Below are positions 58,482 to 64,000 of a DNA stretch of 64,000 nt, piece by piece. Source of the DNA: Pseudophaeobacter leonis (GTDB lineage: Bacteria; Pseudomonadota; Alphaproteobacteria; Rhodobacterales; Rhodobacteraceae); assembly GCF_002087335.1 (NCBI RefSeq), contig NZ_MWVJ01000102.1:62001-126000 (forward strand), read 5' to 3'. Made by a program: the position numbers and the translations under genes. The notes below the pieces were generated by a model, which worked only from the letters and a program-made list of their open reading frames with translations, did not search any database and was not told the origin of the DNA. Numbering within the stretch: position 1 is the first letter of the stretch; each line of letters begins with the position of its first letter.

Positions 58482-58512
58482 CCGCCGCGCGACAGCGCGG
58501 CGCCCGGCCCAA
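58482..58512 (+). repeat. REP-like palindromic element, copy F
   Basis: The stem GCCGCGC (58484-58490), loop GACA, GCGCGGC (58495-58501) is followed by GCCCGGCCCAA. It nearly matches copy A base for base. Further on, GGCGGGAGCGCTCC resembles the tail behind copies B and D. Confidence 0.65.
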
Positions 58513-58586
58513 AGGGAGAGGGGCATTCTTGTGAATGCCTCCGAAACGGGCGGGAGCGCTCCGTCGGCGTTTTTGCGACTAAGGCT

Positions 58587-58872
58587 TCAAAGGTAAGAGC
58601 CCCATTTGCGCTGCAGTGCCTTTCCGGCATCAATCCCCTGCCAATCAGCAAAGAACAGGACAAATCCCAACAGATCCGCATCCTCATCCTCATGATCTTA
58701 ACGCGCCCCATCACCCCGCCCCTGACCTGCGTATTTCAAATAGGCTGCCGTGACCTCTCCCAGCTCATCGCTCATTTTCCCCAAATACCAAACCGGATCC
58801 CGGTCAATTTCAAACCGCGCCGCATAGAGATCAGACACCCGGCGCGCGCGCAGTCAATTGCGCCAGATCCAC
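58587..58872 (-). pseudogene. MazG-like nucleotide pyrophosphohydrolase, broken
   Basis: Reading the minus strand from GTG 58872 gives VDLAQLTARA, then after one extra base near 58840 RVSDLYAARFEIDRDPVWYLGKMSDELGEVTAAYLKYAGQGRG. An in-frame TAA at 58698-58700 is followed by DHEDEDADLLGFVLFFADWQGIDAGKALQRKW. WYLGKMSDELGEVTAAYLK and the EDEDADLL acidic helix are the metal-binding motifs of MazG-like all-alpha NTP pyrophosphatases. Two lesions in under 100 codons suggest decay, though errors are possible. The remainder of 58226-58976 holds repeats only. Confidence 0.65.
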
Positions 58873-58976
58873 GCCTCGCTCTCCCAAGGCCTGCGCTCCG
58901 GGTGAATCGTTGCCACTCTTCGCCACCCCATGTCCTCCAACTTATGGCCTCATCAAATCAGCACAGCCATCAGCCA

Positions 58977-60007
58977 TCAGCCAAACAGATCCGTTGATCG
59001 CTGCGGCGGCGCGATCCCAAGATGCGTCCGGGCCTTTTGCGCCAGCATCCGGCCACGCGGCGTTCGCTGGATCAGCCCCTGCTGCAACAGGTAAGGCTCG
59101 ATCACCTCCTCCAGCGAATCCCGGCTTTCACTCAGCGCCGCCGAGAGCGTCTCGATCCCCACCGGCCCGCCACTGTAGTTCTCTGCAATGAGACGCAGAT
59201 AACGCCGATCAGCGCCATCAAGCCCCAGTTTGTCAACGCCAAGCCGGGTCAGCGCCCCATCAGCCAGCGCCTGCGTAATGCGGCCATCGCCCTCGACAAC
59301 CGCAAAGTCCACCACGCGGCGCAAGAGCCGTCCGGCGATCCTTGGCGTGCCCCGCGCGCGCCGCGCGATCTCGCGGGCGCCCTCGTCCTCGGCGGGGGTG
59401 CCCCGCTTGCGGGCGTTGCGACTGACGATCTCGTGCAGCTCATCGATGGTGTAAAACTGCAGCCGGGTAGGAATGCCGAACCGATCCCGCAGCGGCGTCG
59501 TCAGCAGCCCCATCCGGGTGGGGGCCCCCACCAGCGTGAAAGGCTGCAACTCAATCCGCACGGTGCGCGCGGCGGGCCCTTCCCCAATCACCAGACCCAG
59601 CTCAAAATCCTCCAGCGCCGGATAAAGGATCTCTTCCACCACCGGGTTCAGCCGGTGAATTACATCAATGAACAGCACATCACGGGCTTCAAGATTGGTC
59701 AGAATTGCCGCCAGATCCCCCGCCTTGGCCAGCACCGGCCCCGAGGTCATGCGAAAATTCACCCCCAGCTCGCGCGCCACAATCTGCGCCAGCGTGGTCT
59801 TGCCCAGCCCGGGTGGCCCATGAAACAGCGTGTGATCCATCGCCTCGCCACGCCGCCGCGCACTTTCAATAAAGATGTGCAGATTGGCGCGGGCCTCGGC
59901 CTGACCAATAAACTCTGTCAGGCACTGCGGCCGCAGAGCACGGTCATTCTCAGCATGCTGTCTTCTGGCAGCGGTGTAGCGCGCAGGGCGGGATCCGCAT
60001 CAATCAT
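58977..60007 (-). CDS. ruvB: Holliday junction helicase RuvB, apparent frameshift
   Basis: RuvB is the motor of branch migration. The start [19 protein letters not shown] at 60007 runs to a break near 59951-59953 (one missing base). Then [24 protein letters not shown] and Walker [11 protein letters not shown] follow. The Walker B segment reads LFIDVIHRL: the catalytic glutamate of DEIH is replaced by valine (codon GTA at 59661-59663, one base from GAA). Sensor and C-terminal parts ([33 protein letters not shown]) are normal. About 343 residues. Confidence 0.92.
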
Positions 60008-60058
60008 CTTGCTTTTCCATCCCCTTGGCACTGGCTTGCCTGCACTGCACACCCCCCT

Positions 60059-60094
60059 GTGCCACCCCATGTGCCACCCCATGCGCCAACCCGT
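60059..60094. repeat. 12-base tandem repeat between ruvA and ruvB
   Basis: GTGCCACCCCAT occurs twice exactly (60059-60082), followed by a degenerate third unit. It lies in the 126-base spacer between the ruvA stop and the ruvB start and would encode MGWHMGWHRG-type peptides in a frame that I do not consider translated. Confidence 0.65.
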
Positions 60095-60133
60095 TGGCCA
60101 ACCCAAAGCGCGTTGTGAGCATTCTCATAACCA

Positions 60134-60826
60134 TTATCCCTTTGGCGCCAGCAGCCGCAACGCCGCGCGGATCAATGCGGCCTCATCGGCCTCGGGCAAG
60201 TCTGTGCTGGCCTGGGCAATAGCCGAGGCCGCATCCGACGGGCTGTAGCCAAGGTTGCTCAGGGCCGACAGCGCCCCGGCGGCAGCAGCGGCAGCTCCCG
60301 AAGGTTTTTTGGCCGCCGATTTTCGCGCAGGTTTCTGGGCCGGGGCAGGATCAGCCGCCTCAACCACCGCCTCCAGATCGGGGCCTTCCAGAGCCTCGGA
60401 GATGCTGCCGCCCATGGCCATCACGCCGGGTGCTTTGTCCTTGAGATCCAGCACAATGCGCTGCGCCGTTTTGAGGCCAACGCCCTTGGCGGCCTTGACG
60501 CTGCCCCAGTCGCCCAGAGCAATGGCGCGGCCAACCCCCTCTGTGCCCAGCGTGCCAAGGATCGCCAGCGACACCTTGGCCCCAACCCCCTGCACCGAAA
60601 TCAGCAACCGGTACCATTCCTTTTCAACCAAAGACGTGAAGCCATAGAGCTGCATCAGGTCTTCGCGCACCACCATATCGGTATAGAGCGACACCGCCTC
60701 ACCGACACCAGGCAGCCCCATCATGGTGCGCTCTGAGCAATAGACCAGATAGCCCACGCCGCGCACATCAATCAGCACGTGGTCCGCCGCGCGGTAGTCC
60801 AGTCGCCCTGTCAGCTTGCCAATCAT
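60134..60826 (-). CDS. ruvA: Holliday junction DNA-binding protein RuvA
   Basis: This 230-residue protein starts [30 protein letters not shown], with an OB-fold. Helix-hairpin-helix motifs ([36 protein letters not shown]) and a C-terminal RuvB-binding domain ([17 protein letters not shown]) follow, with a longer Ala/Lys-rich linker between. Its ATG overlaps the ruvC stop (ATGA). Confidence 0.95.
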   Translation of the reverse strand: MIGKLTGRLDYRAADHVLIDVRGVGYLVYCSERTMMGLPGVGEAVSLYTDMVVREDLMQLYGFTSLVEKEWYRLLISVQGVGAKVSLAILGTLGTEGVGRAIALGDWGSVKAAKGVGLKTAQRIVLDLKDKAPGVMAMGGSISEALEGPDLEAVVEAADPAPAQKPARKSAAKKPSGAAAAAAGALSALSNLGYSPSDAASAIAQASTDLPEADEAALIRAALRLLAPKG

Positions 60827-61320
60827 GCCCGCACCTCTTTTAACTGTCGCTGTTTGGTCCCACCGTAATAGGCGTGACAGATGGCAATCGCCAGCGCATC
60901 CGCCGCATCGGCGCCCTTGGGATCAGATCCCGGCAGCTGCAGCCTGACCATATGCATGACCTGTTCCTTGCTGGCGTGCCCTACGCCCACCACAGTCTTT
61001 TTGACCCGGTTGGGGGCATATTCCCCCGTCGGCAACCCAGCCTTGGCCAGTGTCAGCAACGCAACACCACGCGCCTGGCCCAGCTTGAGCGTCGCCACGC
61101 CGTCCTTGTTGACAAAGGTCTGCTCGATCGCGGCCTGATCCGGCCTATAGGCCTCGATCACCTCGGCGACCTGATTGTGCAGCGACAAAAGCCGCTCTCC
61201 CAGATCATCACCATCCGAGGTGCACACCCCGTTCGCCACGTGGCTCAACCGGCTGCCCTGCGATTCGATCACACCCCATCCGAGGTTCCGTAACCCTGGA
61301 TCAATTCCCAAAATGCGCAT
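60823..61320 (-). CDS. ruvC: Holliday junction resolvase RuvC
   Basis: This 165-residue endonuclease has catalytic acids in [24 protein letters not shown] and the C-terminal [12 protein letters not shown]. The start MRILGIDPG (61320) is chosen because it opens the first catalytic strand; the frame extends upstream without family similarity. It is first of the ruvC-ruvA-ruvB operon. Confidence 0.95.
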   Translation of the reverse strand: MRILGIDPGLRNLGWGVIESQGSRLSHVANGVCTSDGDDLGERLLSLHNQVAEVIEAYRPDQAAIEQTFVNKDGVATLKLGQARGVALLTLAKAGLPTGEYAPNRVKKTVVGVGHASKEQVMHMVRLQLPGSDPKGADAADALAIAICHAYYGGTKQRQLKEVRA

Positions 61321-61668
61321 GTTCTGCCCGGCCTCTGCCTGATTGTTCAAATTATTTTTTCCGCAAATAGCACAAAAGGCGAACACTTCCAAACGCTTTC
61401 ACCTCAGCCCTCTGTGCTAAAGAGCCCCAAACCTGTTCCAAAACCGACCCTTTCCCACGGGTGTCGCGACATTTCCAAACGCAATGTTAAGATCTATGCA
61501 AAACCCTTGTTTACAGGGCGATCAGCCATGCATTTCCTGCATATGTCTCATGCAATTTCACCCCTTGCGGCGGCAAAACTTCGCGACTAGATGGCGAAAA
61601 TCGCGCCAACACACCAACCGAAATTGCTTCGGCGCAAAACAGGTCACTCAAATGTAAAGGATGAGGAA

Positions 61669-61887
61669 ATGGCTGCTTTCGACACCACCCGCACCACCTA
61701 TGGCTCCACCGGCCTGTTTTGCCGTATCGGCGCCTCATTCCTCTCGGCGACTGCCGCCGTGATGTCCTGGAATGACGCGCGCGCCACCAAGACAACTCTG
61801 GCCGCGCTGTCGGATCGTGAACTGGCCGATATCGGCCTGTGCCGCGGCGACATCGAAGCCATCGCGGCTGGCAAGCCGGTCTTCTGA
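61669..61887 (+). CDS. DUF1127-family small protein
   Basis: This 72-residue protein starts MAAFDTTRTTYGSTGLFCRIG with GATGAGGAA before the ATG. The DUF1127 C-terminus reads LAALSDRELADIGLCRGDIEAIA. Members in alphaproteobacteria are short, Arg-rich RNA-affecting or stress-linked proteins. It is followed by a good terminator. Confidence 0.88.
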   Translation: MAAFDTTRTTYGSTGLFCRIGASFLSATAAVMSWNDARATKTTLAALSDRELADIGLCRGDIEAIAAGKPVF

Positions 61888-61943
61888 AGACACGGATTTT
61901 CTGACCCTCCCTGCCTCCTGCTGCAGGGAAACGGTCCAATATG

Positions 61944-61974
61944 CGCCGCGTGCAACTCTGGCCGCGGCGTTTTT
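61944..61974 (+). terminator. Intrinsic terminator after the DUF1127 gene
   Basis: CGCCGCG (61944-61950), a 12-base loop, CGCGGCG (61963-61969) and then TTTTT. It lies 57 bases past the stop. Confidence 0.75.
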
Positions 61975-62170
61975 GTTGGCCGCACTCCTATTTGCCGCCC
62001 CCCCTCGCCCAAGGTGGCCAATGCCAACAACAACAAAACCGCCGGGTGAGACCGCGACGGTTTGATTGCAGTTTTGGAGTGACCTGCGCCGCCCTGTCAG
62101 ACTGGCCTTTATTACAGTGTCAGCGGGAAGGTAGTCTCCCACCAAGAAGCCCCCACCAAATTATGTCGCT

Positions 62171-62515
62171 CTAGCGCAGGATTGGCCCTATTTGCGCCGC
62201 CACCCAGACGGAGACCGGATCAGACTGCATAACGAATGCCCCGACCCGTTCCACGGCATTGCCCGTGGTCAGCTTTGCCACCCGTTCATCATAGCTGTCA
62301 AAGCCATGAACGCTCATCAAAAAGGCTTTGAACGACATAAAGAAAGCAAGGATGAGCAGAAAGACTTTGCCTGAGACCCGCGAGCGGACCTTATGCGGAC
62401 GCATAATGATCAGCCCGTCAGATTGCACGTGAGTGGAATACCCCTGAGCATAAGCGGCGTGCTTCGTTTTCAAACGGGCCACACGACCCCGGAATTCTTG
62501 ATGTTGAACACTCAT
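62171..62515 (-). CDS. Hypothetical protein with one membrane segment
   Basis: This 114-residue protein starts MSVQHQEFRGRVARLKTKHAAYAQGYSTHVQSDGLIIMRP. A hydrophobic helix (VFLLILAFFMSFKAFLMSVHGF) and a soluble tail (DERVAKLTTGNAVERVGAFVMQSDPVSVWVAAQIGPIL) follow. It is not recognised beyond likely conservation in Rhodobacteraceae. The base composition of the gene fits its neighbours, and it lies between prmA and the DUF1127 terminator. Confidence 0.7.
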   Translation of the reverse strand: MSVQHQEFRGRVARLKTKHAAYAQGYSTHVQSDGLIIMRPHKVRSRVSGKVFLLILAFFMSFKAFLMSVHGFDSYDERVAKLTTGNAVERVGAFVMQSDPVSVWVAAQIGPILR

Positions 62516-62619
62516 AAACTTGCCCCGAACTGGCCCCCACCAGCGGATAAAGTTTTATAGATTTGAATTGTGGCAACTTTGGGGCAAATACTTAAAATCT
62601 ACTTAAAGCCGCCTTCATA

Positions 62620-63492
62620 TCAGGCGTCTCTCTGCAGCAAGAGCGTGGTCCATTCACCAATCACATCGCGGCGTACCAGATTGGCGCCGTTTTCGGCATA
62701 AACCGCAATCACGCTATCCGCCTGCTCGTTCAGAATGCCGGACAGAATGGCGAATCCACCGGCACGCAGATTGCCGCACAGATCGGGTGACAGCGCCACC
62801 AGCGGGCCTTTGAGGATATTGGCAAAGATCAGATCATAGGGCGCGCTGCCTTTGAGACCAGGATGATCAAAACCAGCCGCCTCAAGACATGTCACAGCGC
62901 CCGCCATGCCATTGGCCTTGAGATTGGCCTCGGCGACCTCGACCGCGACCTCGTCAATATCGCTGGCAATGAACTCACCCTCCCAGACCCGCGCCGCCGC
63001 CATCGCAAGCACGGCGGTGCCACAGCCGATATCGGCGACTTTGCTGCCGACAAAGCCCTCGTTGATCAGATGGTCCAGTGCCTTGAGACAGCCCAGGGTG
63101 GTGCCGTGGTGGCCGGTGCCAAAGGCCATGGCGGCCTCAATCAGCAGCGGGATGCTGCCCTCGGGCACCGTATCGGCATCATGGCTGCCGTAGACATAGA
63201 ACCGACCGGCTTTGACCGGCGACAACTCGCGGCGCACATGGGCGACCCAATCGGTTTCCGGCAGCTCGGAGACGGCAAATTCCTTGGCGCCATGCAGGGT
63301 CGCCAGCAGCGCAAGCCCGGCCTGATCCGGAGCCTCGGTGAAATAGCCCCCAACCTCCCAAAGGCCCGAGCCATCTTCGACCTCAAAGACGCCAATGCCT
63401 GTGGGTTCCGGCACCAGACGTTCCATCGCTTCGCCCAGGGCTTCAGCCTGAGGTTTGCCAGGCAGGGTGGTCAGCGCGGTAAAGGTGGGCAT
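62620..63492 (-). CDS. prmA: Ribosomal protein L11 methyltransferase
   Basis: This 290-residue SAM-dependent methyltransferase has the motif I KVADIGCGTAVLAMAAARVW, then EFIASDIDEVAVEVAEANLKANG and LIFANILKGPLVALSPDL (NILxxPL motif). The N-terminal GTGHHGTTLGCLKALDHL is the PrmA signature. It trimethylates ribosomal protein L11. It is intact. Confidence 0.94.
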   Translation of the reverse strand: MPTFTALTTLPGKPQAEALGEAMERLVPEPTGIGVFEVEDGSGLWEVGGYFTEAPDQAGLALLATLHGAKEFAVSELPETDWVAHVRRELSPVKAGRFYVYGSHDADTVPEGSIPLLIEAAMAFGTGHHGTTLGCLKALDHLINEGFVGSKVADIGCGTAVLAMAAARVWEGEFIASDIDEVAVEVAEANLKANGMAGAVTCLEAAGFDHPGLKGSAPYDLIFANILKGPLVALSPDLCGNLRAGGFAILSGILNEQADSVIAVYAENGANLVRRDVIGEWTTLLLQRDA

Positions 63493-63564
63493 GTCGGATC
63501 TCCAGCAGGGTTGCCCCCGCGCCTAGGCCCAAGGCGCAGCAAGGTCAAGAGCAGACCCGGTTTT

Positions 63565-63672
63565 GCAGCACTTTGCCCGCCTAGTTTACCCGGCCGGTTT
63601 TGCCCCGCCTCGTTTTGCGCCGCCCTGTTTCGTCTGCCCGGTTTTGCCAGCCCGGTTTTACCCCGTTTCGCG
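63565..63672. repeat. Degenerate CCGGTTTTGCC repeats between prmA and the MFS gene
   Basis: Six or so imperfect copies of a unit like CCCGGTTTTGCCCCGCC, spaced 15-20 bases apart, fill this short gap. They make an apparent reading frame on the plus strand that I do not accept. Their age or role is unknown. Confidence 0.55.
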
Positions 63673-63683
63673 CAACAGTCGCC

Positions 63684-64000
63684 TTACTCGGCGGCCGCGG
63701 GCACGCCATACTTGGAGAACACCGTCTCGTTGCCCGGCTCTGGGTGGCGCGGGATCATGCAGGACAGGCCCAGCGAGGCCAGCGCCATCAGCGCTGCCAG
63801 CACAAAGACCGCCGAGGGAGAGACCACCCACAAAAGCCCCAGCAGAACCGGCAGGAACACAGCTGCAATATGGTTGATGGTAAAGGCCACGGCCGCCGTG
63901 GGTGCGATATCGGCAGGATCCGCGATCTTTTGGAAATAGGTCTTCAGGGCCAGCGCCAGGGCAAACAGCACATGATCCACCACATAGAGAACAGAGGCCA
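63684..64000 (-). CDS. MFS transporter, C-terminal part (cut by window end)
   Basis: The frame enters from beyond the window end and covers the last 105 or so residues. It contains about three membrane helices (VLFALALALKTYF, AFTINHIAAVFLPVLLGLLWVV, AVFVLAALMALASLGLSCMIP) and a soluble tail ending FSKYGVPAAAE. The pattern fits a major facilitator superfamily permease. The substrate is unknown. Confidence 0.75.
   Translation of the reverse strand, partial: ASVLYVVDHVLFALALALKTYFQKIADPADIAPTAAVAFTINHIAAVFLPVLLGLLWVVSPSAVFVLAALMALASLGLSCMIPRHPEPGNETVFSKYGVPAAAE

Noticed and set aside
63563-63877. Plus-strand frame made by CCGGTTTTGCC repeats
   Set aside because: It is a product of the repeat sequence and is antisense to the MFS transporter end.

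Overview
The window looks like a chromosomal segment of a Roseobacter-group member of the family Rhodobacteraceae (Alphaproteobacteria). This rests on high GC, the gene order ctaC-ctaB-small membrane gene-ctaG-ctaE-SURF1-thrC-M16 peptidase-rimJ-like, the block tolQ-tolR-tolA-tolB-pal-cpoB-tilS-ftsH, folD-fhs, ruvC-ruvA-ruvB, a lysine/alanine-rich TopA tail, a perfect FNR-type box and a complete Tad pilus locus. No rRNA, tRNA, CRISPR array or prophage was seen.

Layout. 0-5.3 kb: LysE/RhtB exporter, apt, FAD-linked oxidase, acetyltransferase and M16 protease. 5.3-11.1 kb (minus): thrC and an assembly/structure cluster for aa3-type cytochrome oxidase. 11.2-17.4 kb: tldD, dprA, topA. 17.9-20.6 kb: a two-subunit ketoacid CoA-transferase and a fatty acid desaturase. 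20.9 kb: a secreted lytic transglycosylase. 22.2-32.9 kb (plus): an intact Tad/Flp pilus operon (two Flp pilins, cpaB, cpaC, OmpA-like lipoprotein, tadZ, tadA, tadB, tadC, two TPR lipoproteins, prepilin peptidase), with hairpins after the early genes that could set stoichiometry.

33.0-41.8 kb is an accessory island with an IS3-type transposase scrap at its left edge. It holds a tight minus-strand cassette: a 2-oxoglutarate Asp/Asn beta-hydroxylase-like protein, a broken alpha/beta hydrolase, an unusual P-loop NTPase and a one-chain ABC exporter, with a small lipoprotein gene behind it. This is the best candidate for an undescribed system, probably making or modifying and exporting a small molecule or peptide (inference). 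Next to it is a decayed cytochrome b561 gene, a PepSY protein and a divergent OmpR/EnvZ-type two-component pair. 41.8-64 kb returns to core genes: an AAA+ ATPase, a thioesterase, folD-fhs, a MOSC protein, ftsH, tilS, the Tol-Pal system with ybgC, thpR, a decayed MazG-like gene, ruvCAB, a DUF1127 protein, prmA and the end of an MFS transporter.

Two patterns run through the window. First, at least 17 genes, many normally essential (topA, ftsH, folD, tolB, ctaC), carry an apparent single-base frameshift; this is best explained by sequence errors, and the affected genes are annotated here over their full span. Second, six copies of a GC-rich palindromic element ending in CCGGGCCCAA-like sequence sit in intergenic gaps, four of them as two inverted pairs.
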